Of a DNA stretch of 7,701 nucleotides, positions 1 to 5,873 are shown piece by piece (within the stretch, counting starts at the first letter, position 1; the number at the start of each line of letters is the position of its first letter). The notes beneath the pieces were generated by a model, which did not search any database, was not told the origin of the DNA, and worked only from the letters and a program-made list of their open reading frames with translations. A program made the position numbers and the translations under genes. This stretch comes from JAFDZV01 sp966128725. Lineage in GTDB: Bacteria; Bacteroidota; Ignavibacteria; OLB7. The DNA is taken from contig CBHYLN010000195.1 of the NCBI GenBank assembly GCA_966128725.1, positions 1 through 7,701 of the forward strand, in the 5' to 3' direction.

Positions 1-2125
1 CCTGGCTGTACACATCGCCGGCAAGGGCGCTGCCACGATTCACCTTGCTGTGCACATCGGCCGACACACGGAAGTTCAGCCAATCGAATGGCCGAAGCGA
101 GAGGGTGACGTCGGAACCAACCGAATACGTGCCGTTGAAGTTGGCCGTTCGGGTATAGACGATGCCGCCAACAAGATCCTTGCTACGCTCGATATCGCCT
201 ACGCTGGTGTTGTAATAGGGGCCTACCGAAAGCATGTTGCCCATGCCCCAGTACGTGCTGTAGTTAAGCTGGAAGGAGTTTGTGAACTCCGGCGTCAGGT
301 CCGGATTGCCGGTGGAAATATTCTGATCGTCCCAGCGCTGTTGCGCCGGGTTCAGCGCATCAACATCCGGCAGCGCAAGGCTGCGGCGGTAGCTGAGCGT
401 GAATGTATGCTGTTGCTCCAACGTATAGGCAACCGAGGCGCTCGGGAAATAGTTGGTGTAATCGCGCGAGATAATCTCCTGACCGGAAGAATATTCCGCC
501 GCAACGGTTGCACGCTCGGCGCGCACGCCAAGCTGCACGTTCAACGCATCGTTCACGGCCCAGGCCGTCTGGGCATACAGGGCGTACACGGTATTTGTCG
601 GCAGATAATGCGTGGTTTGCGAACTGTCGGTAACGTACGCGCCCAACGCACGATTCCAGTTGCCAACGTACGAGCTGTCGTCGGCGATGGTGATCTCGTG
701 CTTGGCGCCGAACGTAAGCTTCAACGCGTCGCTCACCGGGTTTTCGTAGTCCAGCCGGGTGATGATGGTTGCGTTGGAATTGCTGGTGTTGGAGTAACGC
801 TGCGCGCCGCGGTTGGTGTCCGGCTCGCCGGCCGCCGAGAAATATCGGCTCACGTAGTTGCGCGAACCGCCGTAGGAGTAGCCATCGTAGGTAACGTCCA
901 GCGAGAGCTTGTGATCCTTCTGGAACGAATGCTTCAAAAGGAATGACGCCGTGGAATATCCACCGTCGCTGGTTTTGCCGCCATCCGGGGCACTGCTGTC
1001 GCTGAACCGCCCAACTATGTCGCCGGCGAAATTGGTGAGGACATGGTTGTTGGCCGAAGAGTAGTCGCTGATCCAGTGGTTGAGATTGAACGACACGGAT
1101 GCCACATCGTTCTCGCCGAACTTGTAGTCGGCCTGGCCGTACCCATACAGCGCATCGGAATTGGATTCGCTTGAGCTGTTCCCCCGATCGCTGTACTCGC
1201 TGCTGTCGCGATAGTTCAGGCGCAGGCTGTTCCCCTCGCCTTCGTGCGGCCCATGGTGACCGCCGCCACCCAGCGAAGCGCTGAACGCGTCGCCGCTGTA
1301 GTACAGGCCGGCACCGGCATTGATGGCCTTGCGCGAGTCGGCGCCCGCGTTCACGTTGCCGCCGAACATGTCGCTCATGGTACGGCGGGTGACGATGTTG
1401 ATGATCCCCCCCTGATTTTTGGCGTCGAACTGCGCGCCAGGATTGGTACGGATCTCGATATCCTTCACCATGCTTGCCGGCAGCGATTGCAGGAACTTGT
1501 TAAGCTGATCGCGCGGCATCATCAACGGGCGGTCGTTCATCATGATCGTCACGTTTTCGCTGCCGCGCAGGCTTACGTTCCCGTCCTGATCAACCAGCAC
1601 CGTGGGCACCTGGCCCAGCAACTCGCTGACGTTGGTGGCCGTATACGCCGGATTATTCTCCACGCCGTACACGGTTTTATCGGCCATCACACGCACCTGT
1701 TCGCGACGCCCGGTAACCTGCACCTCCGGCGCCTCGATCGCCGCCTGCTTCAGCCGGATCTCCCCAACGTTCACCGCAGCGCCGGCCGCTCCAACAACCA
1801 CATGCTCCACAAGGTGTTTCTCGTAGCCGGCATATCGCAGCTCCAGCGTGTACTCCCTGCCCACAATCGCGTTGGTGATATTGAACTCACCGGATTCGTT
1901 GCTGAGGTCGCCAAGCGGTTTCGCCGTGGAGTCCGCCGCATCGCGCAGGATGGCCGTGACGGACTTCATCGGCGCACCGGTTGCGCCGTCCTTCACGGTG
2001 CCGGTTACACGCCCGGTGCTCTGCGCCCGGGCAACGGAGGGAATCGAACACAGAACAACGGCAAGCACTGCAACACACAGCGTCGCGGCACGAAAGGCAT
2101 GCAGGGTGATAGTATGCTGGGTCAT
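1..2125 (-). CDS. TonB-dependent outer-membrane receptor (OMP_b-brl_3 type), 3' end outside window
   Basis: This is an outer-membrane beta-barrel receptor that would take up a ligand using TonB energy; the ligand cannot be told from sequence. The frame stays open from the ATG at 2125 to the left edge, giving 708 residues with the C-terminal strands missing. Residues 1-35 form a signal peptide (hydrophobic LCVAVLAVVLCSI core, cut after ARA before QS). Residues about 37-120 are a carboxypeptidase-regulatory-like domain (GRVTGTVKDGATGAPM, then SGEFNI, ending VGEIRLKQA). EVQVTGRR at about 130-137 resembles a TonB box. The plug follows, with VPTVLVDQDGNVSLRG and the family hallmark TNPGAQFDAKNQGGIINIV near residue 240. 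The barrel includes GNPDLTPE near residue 606, a family landmark. A Gly/His-rich loop occurs at 286-297. No clear Shine-Dalgarno precedes the ATG. The first in-frame ATG gives an intact signal peptide, which supports this start. It is divergent from the 2888 gene. Confidence 0.93.
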   Translation of the reverse strand, partial: MTQHTITLHAFRAATLCVAVLAVVLCSIPSVARAQSTGRVTGTVKDGATGAPMKSVTAILRDAADSTAKPLGDLSNESGEFNITNAIVGREYTLELRYAGYEKHLVEHVVVGAAGAAVNVGEIRLKQAAIEAPEVQVTGRREQVRVMADKTVYGVENNPAYTATNVSELLGQVPTVLVDQDGNVSLRGSENVTIMMNDRPLMMPRDQLNKFLQSLPASMVKDIEIRTNPGAQFDAKNQGGIINIVTRRTMSDMFGGNVNAGADSRKAINAGAGLYYSGDAFSASLGGGGHHGPHEGEGNSLRLNYRDSSEYSDRGNSSSESNSDALYGYGQADYKFGENDVASVSFNLNHWISDYSSANNHVLTNFAGDIVGRFSDSSAPDGGKTSDGGYSTASFLLKHSFQKDHKLSLDVTYDGYSYGGSRNYVSRYFSAAGEPDTNRGAQRYSNTSNSNATIITRLDYENPVSDALKLTFGAKHEITIADDSSYVGNWNRALGAYVTDSSQTTHYLPTNTVYALYAQTAWAVNDALNVQLGVRAERATVAAEYSSGQEIISRDYTNYFPSASVAYTLEQQHTFTLSYRRSLALPDVDALNPAQQRWDDQNISTGNPDLTPEFTNSFQLNYSTYWGMGNMLSVGPYYNTSVGDIERSKDLVGGIVYTRTANFNGTYSVGSDVTLSLRPFDWLNFRVSADVHSKVNRGSALAGDVYSQ

Positions 2126-2582
2126 GGTAAGAAGTAGAGTTCAGAACAATGAACGAAGCAGAGTTGGATGCGGACGAGGGGATGAGGCGTCGCGCGAACA
2201 CACGAATGCGAACAATCGGGCCAACGCCGCGCGGCGCCGATTCAATCACGCGAAACGCGATCCGAAGTTTCATCGATGCGCGATGCCCGCCAACAACATC
2301 ACGGCATTGCCACATTGATGCTTGTGTTCGTCGCGCGATTCCATCCGGACACTTGACGCATCCAGGCAGCGATTGTTCCGGGGTATTCCGGGTGTTGGCA
2401 GCGGGCAAACGAATCGCGACACCGCACCAGCAACTACGACGTCACGGAGCGGCCCATGCAACATGAGGTGCGCGGGATCACGTTCGCCGCCATCCCTCGC
2501 GGCACTTTCATGGAATTGCATATGTGAAAACGCATGCCGCGTATGCCGTACGATCCAGAATATACTGTTCGTGGTGGCAACC

Positions 2583-2611
2583 GCATTGCCTTTGGGGTAC
2601 GCAGGCAATGC
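2583..2611. other. Inverted repeat in intergenic region
   Basis: GCATTGCCT (2583-2591) is the exact reverse complement of AGGCAATGC (2603-2611), giving a 9-bp stem with an 11-base loop. It has no T-tract on either side, so it does not look like an ordinary intrinsic terminator. It lies about 277 bases upstream of the 2888 start. It could be an operator or RNA hairpin, or chance; function is unknown. Confidence 0.35.
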
Positions 2612-2876
2612 AGCCGCTGAAGGGTTCCGGCGGGAGTATCCCGTTTGTGCATACCGATATCCGCGCCGCGATTCACAACAGGCGATGGCGCGCATCCCGC
2701 GGCACGAAATTGTATGTTGTGCCTCACTGGTTCCGGCCGGCGCTCCCATGCCGGCAACCAGCCCCTTCAGCGCGGCCGGATCGCGCACCACTCTCCTCGT
2801 TCGTTCCCCGCGGACGCCCTTCACGCATGGCCTGTCGTAACCGATCGGCCCCGATTTTCCATTCCATTCATCAAAC

Positions 2877-2881
2877 GGGAG
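2877..2881 (+). promoter_or_regulatory. Ribosome binding site that fixes the 2888 start
   Basis: GGGAG sits six bases before the ATG at 2888. The frame is open upstream to another ATG at 2645, but that stretch translates into a non-protein-like sequence. This Shine-Dalgarno therefore decides in favour of 2888. Confidence 0.65.
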
Positions 2882-2887
2882 TTCCGC

Positions 2888-3322
2888 ATGAGCCAGCATC
2901 AATTCAATGTGTCAACACAACCGGTCACCATCAAGCTGATGGAGAAGGTGATCGGGTCCGGCGTACAGAACGCGGATGAGAGCACAATCGCCGTCAACGG
3001 CTCCTACAACTGGCCGCCTGATTCGATTGCCGAGGTGGAGATGTCGTTCTTTCTGAACACCCAAGCAAATGACGTCTGCACCGTGGAAGTGAATTGGCCC
3101 GGGTTGATTTCGGCGCCAATTCCCCGACAGGAGGCAAGCTACTGGGTATGGCTGGTGTTGGCCCGCCCGGTTGTGAACGTGCAAACGTCGAGCGGCGACC
3201 TTATCGTGTTCAGCTACACCGGCCCTCCCGGCGACCCCGAGAAGATTACCGGATTTCAGATCAGCGTGATGGAGAGCGGCGCGCAGCATGCAACCGCGCT
3301 CACGTTCGTGTACAACAACTGA
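2888..3322 (+). CDS. Hypothetical 144-aa beta-rich soluble protein
   Basis: I do not recognise this protein. It has no signal peptide and no membrane segment, so a cytoplasmic location is likely. It alternates short hydrophobic stretches with Gly, Pro, Asn and Asp turns (for example VEVNWPG at 66-72, PVVNVQ at 94-99, LIVFSY at 105-110, ALTFVYNN at the C-terminus), which suggests a mostly beta fold such as a sandwich or jelly roll. It has a single Cys (64) and several Trp (42, 70, 86, 88). No catalytic motif is evident. The start at 2888 is supported by GGGAG six bases upstream; a start at 2645 would add 81 residues of implausible sequence. It is convergent with the 70-aa gene at 3441-3653, and the two proteins seem by eye to share a core (this protein about 64-126 with the other about 5-67). 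The gene is probably real because of its start signal, its composition and the hairpin after the stop. Confidence 0.75.
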   Translation: MSQHQFNVSTQPVTIKLMEKVIGSGVQNADESTIAVNGSYNWPPDSIAEVEMSFFLNTQANDVCTVEVNWPGLISAPIPRQEASYWVWLVLARPVVNVQTSSGDLIVFSYTGPPGDPEKITGFQISVMESGAQHATALTFVYNN

Positions 3323-3357
3323 TGCAGGCGGCCGCATGGCATGGCCACATAAACAGA

Positions 3358-3382
3358 ACGGGAGCCCATACCGGGCTCCCGT
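3358..3382. terminator. Perfect hairpin between convergent genes, probable bidirectional terminator
   Basis: ACGGGAGCCC (3358-3367) pairs exactly with GGGCTCCCGT (3373-3382), a 10-bp GC-rich stem with a 5-base loop (ATACC). It starts 36 bases after the stop of the 144-aa gene and lies 59 bases beyond the stop of the 70-aa gene on the other strand. A short CTGTTTATG follows on the minus strand, while the plus side is not T-rich. Position and perfect pairing argue for transcription termination of both genes, although the missing U-tract makes it an imperfect intrinsic terminator. Confidence 0.65.
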
Positions 3383-3440
3383 TGCGGCAATACGCGCGCA
3401 GGCATGCGGCCGCACGCGGGCGCGGCCGTTGTGCCATGCG

Positions 3441-3653
3441 TCACACGGAGGAGCTTACGATGGCAAGCGTGATTCGGCCACCCACCGGATCGTATGTGTA
3501 GGTCAGGGTGTTGCCCGGCCGAACAATCACAATGGGAGCGGCCGTATCGGCATTGTACATCGTTGCAAGCATGTTCCATGCTTCCTCGGGCTTCATCCCC
3601 GGGTTATCCCCGATACACCAGAAGTCGACCAGAACGGGCATGTGTGTAGGCAT
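3441..3653 (-). CDS. Hypothetical 70-aa small protein
   Basis: I do not recognise this protein. It has no signal peptide or membrane segment. A strand-like MPVLVDFW (5-12) is followed by a Gly/Pro turn, an amphipathic helix-like PEEAWNMLATMYNA (22-35), then strands PIVIVR (40-45), NTLTYTYDP (48-56) and RITLAIVSSSV (60-70). AAGGAGG five bases before the ATG at 3653 is the best ribosome binding site in the window, which makes this small gene credible and fixes the start (a second Met is at residue 5). It lies 129 bases downstream of the WYL regulator gene on the same strand, with a hairpin between them, so it may be separately transcribed. Its C-terminal part looks like the C-terminal part of the convergent 144-aa protein. 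The YTYDPVGGRIT segment also resembles a single YD (Rhs-type) repeat, but one copy proves nothing. Confidence 0.75.
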   Translation of the reverse strand: MPTHMPVLVDFWCIGDNPGMKPEEAWNMLATMYNADTAAPIVIVRPGNTLTYTYDPVGGRITLAIVSSSV

Positions 3654-3658
3654 GTGAT

Positions 3659-3665
3659 CCTCCTT
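3659..3665 (-). promoter_or_regulatory. Strong Shine-Dalgarno of the 70-aa gene
   Basis: Read on the minus strand, AAGGAGG stands five bases (ATCAC) before the ATG at 3653. This is near-consensus and decides both that the small gene is real and where it starts. It also shows that the host uses Shine-Dalgarno initiation for at least some genes. Confidence 0.8.
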
Positions 3666-3726
3666 GTTCGTGGACAGTATGTTGGAAGAAACCGCACGGC
3701 ATCAGCACCCGGCTGGTGCGATCGAA

Positions 3727-3758
3727 TTGTGGCCTGCCCAGCCATCCGGCAGGCACAA
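3727..3758 (-). terminator. Hairpin after the WYL regulator gene, possible terminator
   Basis: TTGT (3727-3730) and GCCTGCC (3732-3738) pair with GGCAGGC (3748-3754) and ACAA (3755-3758), giving an 11-bp stem with one bulged G (3731) and a 9-base loop. It begins about 25 bases past the regulator's stop codon on the minus strand. No U-tract follows, so it may end transcription, stabilise the 3' end, or separate the regulator from the 70-aa gene. Confidence 0.5.
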
Positions 3759-3782
3759 CCCGGGCGCGGTTGAAGGAGAGCA

Positions 3783-4817
3783 TCATTTCGGCAGCGCTTC
3801 GCGATCGCCCGATGCACCGTAGCGCGCGGCAAGCTCACGGGCTTCGGCGGACATGCGGGCAACAAGCGCCGGGGGCTCCAGCACCGTTACACCAACGCCC
3901 CAGCCCTGCGCGAACGAACGAATCTCATCGAGGTTGGCGACGGTGAACTCAACAAGCAGCCGCCCATCGGGTTGCTCGGCGATAACCCGCTGGGAATCGT
4001 GGTAGCGTTTACGATGGAAATAGATTGCCCGATCGGGCTCCACCAGGATGCGCACAACATGCGGTGTGCCGCCATGCAGCGCATTAAATCGCCCGGCGAA
4101 ATACGTCGCCATGTTGAAGTTCGCGGGCGGCGTGAAGATTGCGCCGGCGTCGGTATCCGGATCGCGCGGCACCACACGGGTAATGCCGGCCAACGAGAAA
4201 TCGCGAATGGCCTGCCGCCGCCGGCAGAAGGCCACGCAGAGCCACGAGCCGTCGCGCGCGGCAAGCCCGTACGGATCAATCGGCCGCTCGACGTGTTGTT
4301 CGCCCGTTGACGCGGTGGTGTAATCGATGAACACCCCATGGCACTCGCGGATGGCGCGCGCCAACGCGCCGAACACCTCGGGGTCGATATGCGCAACACC
4401 GCCGGAACCGAAATGCCAGCGCTCGCGCTCGTCGTCCACGGCAAAGGAGCCAACCTCGGTATCCATCTGGCGCAGCAGGGCACCAAACGCGGATTCCAGC
4501 GGCCTGCCCAGCGGCGTAACCGCAAGCGCGGAGCGGGCAGCCTGCGCGGCAACCGCAAGCGCCAGCACACCCTCCTCCGACAAGGTCACCACGCGCGTTC
4601 GCACACGACGGTGCTCCGGAGCAATCGCCAGCCGCTTTCGACCGCCGATAAAACGCTCCTGTATCGGCACACCGTCGGCACGCAGCCGTGCCACCAGGCG
4701 GCGAAGATGGCGCTCGGATTGCAGGCCAAGCAACTCGCGAAGCTCCATCAGCCCTGCGTGCTCCATGGATTCCAACAGCTCACGCAGTTGATGTACTCTG
4801 CTGTCCGAAACCGACAT
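3783..4817 (-). CDS. WYL-domain transcriptional regulator
   Basis: This is a DNA-binding regulator of the HTH-WYL type, 344 aa, a usual length for the family. Residues about 7-60 form the helix-turn-helix part (VHQLRELLESMEHAGLMELRELLGLQ... split as helix, turn, recognition helix SERHLRRLVARLRADGVPI). Residues about 145-225 are the WYL domain: an acidic/aromatic strand VFIDYTT, then RPIDPYGLAARDGSWLCVAFC where the family Trp-Tyr-Leu reads W192-L-C, then RDFSLAGITRV. Residues about 250-320 look like the C-terminal WCX extension (VRILVEPD...RLLVEFTVANLDEIRSFAQGWGVGVTVLEPP). WYL domains are known to sense ligands, often nucleic acids or nucleotides; the ligand here is unknown. The start at 4817 keeps the whole HTH; the frame runs open to an ATG at 5081 but that extension is Cys/Arg/Pro-rich and would overlap the divergent gene. 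No good Shine-Dalgarno precedes 4817. It is divergent from the PAP2_C gene, with 227 bases between starts. Confidence 0.9.
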   Translation of the reverse strand: MSVSDSRVHQLRELLESMEHAGLMELRELLGLQSERHLRRLVARLRADGVPIQERFIGGRKRLAIAPEHRRVRTRVVTLSEEGVLALAVAAQAARSALAVTPLGRPLESAFGALLRQMDTEVGSFAVDDERERWHFGSGGVAHIDPEVFGALARAIRECHGVFIDYTTASTGEQHVERPIDPYGLAARDGSWLCVAFCRRRQAIRDFSLAGITRVVPRDPDTDAGAIFTPPANFNMATYFAGRFNALHGGTPHVVRILVEPDRAIYFHRKRYHDSQRVIAEQPDGRLLVEFTVANLDEIRSFAQGWGVGVTVLEPPALVARMSAEARELAARYGASGDREALPK

Positions 4818-5010
4818 CGCCGTATTGATTCTGATGTATTCCGCGCACGGGGCAAGATGGATTGGCGCGATTGGGTTGGATTTGCGCTCGGCCGCACGGG
4901 CTCTCTGGCAGGCCCGGGCATAACGCCATGTGCTGTCACTGGTGCCGAAACATACGGAATTCGGCGGCGGCGGTAGCGGCGGCAATCGGCCCTGATGTGT
5001 TGGCGTGTTG

Positions 5011-5018
5011 TAGATTTG
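5011..5018 (+). promoter_or_regulatory. Candidate Bacteroidota-type -7 element (TAnnTTTG)
   Basis: TAGATTTG matches the TAnnTTTG -7 consensus of Bacteroidota primary sigma factor promoters and lies 26 bases before the ATG at 5045. That would place the transcript start near 5025 with a leader of about 20 bases containing a weak AAAGGCGG ribosome binding site. I see no matching TTTG at the -33 position, and the motif can occur by chance. It sits in the 227-bp divergent region shared with the WYL regulator gene, which also has a short CGG-rich run at 4962-4983. Confidence 0.35.
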
Positions 5019-5044
5019 CCGAAAACCAAAGGCGGAACACCGGC

Positions 5045-5692
5045 ATGACCCCCGAGAGCAACAACACCGGCAACTTGGCACGGCGAGCGCGGCAATGGAC
5101 TACGTTGGCAATTTCGGTTGCCGTGCTGGTGGCCGTGCTTATCGGCTACACCAGGTTCCTTGCGTTTAACGAGCAGCGCAGCGGCGTAGCGCTCGCCGAT
5201 CCCGTGCTGCCACATATCCCGGCGGCCGACCTTGGCACCGTCACGTTTGTGCTGATATACGGCGCGCTGTTGCTGGCATTGTTTTCGCGGTTGCGGAACC
5301 CCCGGGCACTGGCGCTTACGGTGCAGGCCTACACGGTGCTGCTGCTGGTGCGAATGGCGGCGATGTATACCGTGCCGCTGGCACCGCCGGCCGGGATGCT
5401 GCCGTTATACGACCCGCTTGCAGGACTAGGCCCCGGCGACCAGATGCTGCAGGACCTGTTTTTCTCCGGCCATACCGCAACGCTGTTCCTGCTGTACCTC
5501 ACGGCGAGCGGTCGTGCGCTGCGCATGTTGTTCCTTGCCGCCACCGTGGCCGTGGGCGCATTGGTGCTGGTTCAGCATTGCCACTACACAATCGACGTGC
5601 TCGCCGCTCCGTTCTTCGCCTACGGATGTTATCGCGCAACCCGGCTGGCCCACGATCGTGCATGGCGGACGCCGGCGGATGCAGCATCCTGA
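5045..5692 (+). CDS. PAP2_C family membrane protein (sphingomyelin-synthase/phosphatase-like)
   Basis: This 215-aa inner-membrane protein carries the active-site pattern of the PAP2_C (sphingomyelin-synthase-related) family: LFFSGHTATLFLLY with His143, and HCHYTIDVLAAPFFAYG with His180 and Asp184. In characterised relatives these His, His and Asp act on a phosphate group of a lipid head group. The substrate here is unknown. About six hydrophobic segments are visible, near residues 20-39, 63-80, 96-108, 139-153, 160-177 and 184-196. The N-terminus is hydrophilic and basic. The start at 5045 has a weak AAAGGCGG upstream and a TAnnTTTG element before it; extending to 4862 would add 61 Cys/Arg/Ala-rich residues that look non-coding and would cover the regulator's promoter. 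It is divergent from the WYL regulator and convergent with the SEDS gene. A role in lipid or lipid-carrier phosphate handling is inference. Confidence 0.85.
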   Translation: MTPESNNTGNLARRARQWTTLAISVAVLVAVLIGYTRFLAFNEQRSGVALADPVLPHIPAADLGTVTFVLIYGALLLALFSRLRNPRALALTVQAYTVLLLVRMAAMYTVPLAPPAGMLPLYDPLAGLGPGDQMLQDLFFSGHTATLFLLYLTASGRALRMLFLAATVAVGALVLVQHCHYTIDVLAAPFFAYGCYRATRLAHDRAWRTPADAAS

Positions 5693-5774
5693 GGCACGGC
5701 GCTGATGCGCAAGGCGGCTACACGCTCACGATGCGAACACGGTATCGTCCGGCGCCGCGGAGGTCCTCTAAAAA

Positions 5775-5800
5775 TCCTCCCTCCATCCTCTTCTTTTCCC
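5775..5800 (+). other. Pyrimidine-rich tract between convergent genes
   Basis: Of these 26 bases all but one (A5785) are C or T. The tract lies in the 181-bp gap between the stops of the PAP2_C gene (5692) and the SEDS gene (5874). A short GGAGG (5759-5763) could pair with CCTCC (5776-5780), which would give a weak hairpin before TCTTCTTTTCCC. That is compatible with termination of the PAP2_C transcript, but the stem is only five base pairs, so I hold this loosely. No better terminator is visible in the gap. Confidence 0.3.
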
Positions 5801-5873
5801 AATGGCCCCGCACCTTGCGCACGCGGCCCTGCTGAAGGCGGCGCCTGCGGGCACATGCCATACGGATTGCCGC

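Larger units (their letters stand above)
2126..2887. other. Long intergenic region between divergent genes, no convincing gene
   Basis: These 762 bases lie between the start of the receptor gene and the start of the 144-aa gene. Several open frames cross it on both strands. Their translations are rich in Arg, Cys, Pro and Ser, overlap each other, lack ribosome binding sites and show no domain-like pattern, so I read them as chance frames in GC-rich DNA. The region must hold the promoters of both flanking genes, but I could not find a convincing -35/-10 or TAnnTTTG element. A 9-bp hairpin at 2583-2611 is the one clear local structure. No tRNA, repeat array or mobile element is visible. A decayed gene or an untranslated RNA remains possible. 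Confidence 0.6.

Noticed and set aside
50..946. Long plus-strand open frame of 298 codons opposite the receptor gene, with others at 1244-2137 and 1848-2318
   Set aside because: They lie wholly or largely antisense to the receptor, whose signal peptide, plug and barrel motifs read cleanly on the minus strand. The plus-strand translations have shadow-frame composition and no motif.
2645..2887. Upstream in-frame extension of the 144-aa protein from ATG 2645
   Set aside because: The added 81 residues are Arg/Pro/Cys-rich with no domain-like pattern, and a good GGGAG site stands before the ATG at 2888.
2270..2902. Minus-strand open frame of 210 codons in the intergenic gap, and overlapping plus-strand frames at 2322-2840 and 2524-2979
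   Set aside because: Mutually overlapping, no ribosome binding sites, non-protein-like composition. Chance open frames are expected in GC-rich DNA.
3460..3501. Plus-strand 13-codon micro-ORF with a GGAGG eight bases upstream
   Set aside because: It lies antisense inside the end of the 70-aa gene. The GGAGG is simply the reverse complement of the two TCC Ser codons near its C-terminus.
3441..3653. Thioredoxin-like start (PVLVDFW) in the 70-aa protein
   Set aside because: The string matches thioredoxin beta-strand sequence, but there is no CxxC active site, the protein is too short, and the rest does not follow the fold.
3441..3653. RiPP precursor with a double-glycine cleavage site (GG at residues 58-59)
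   Set aside because: The remaining 11 residues (RITLAIVSSSV) look like a beta strand. They contain no Cys and little else to modify besides Ser and Thr, and no modification or export gene is nearby.
4862..5044. N-terminal extension of the PAP2_C protein from ATG 4862
   Set aside because: The extra 61 residues are Cys/Arg/Ala-rich, partly encoded by a CGG run. They would also place the coding start upstream of the TAnnTTTG candidate, and the ATG at 5045 leads straight into the hydrophilic N-terminus and first membrane segment.
4818..5081. N-terminal extension of the WYL regulator to ATG 5081
   Set aside because: The extension (Cys-, Arg- and Pro-rich) has no family match and would overlap the divergent PAP2_C gene start. 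The HTH begins right after Met at 4817.
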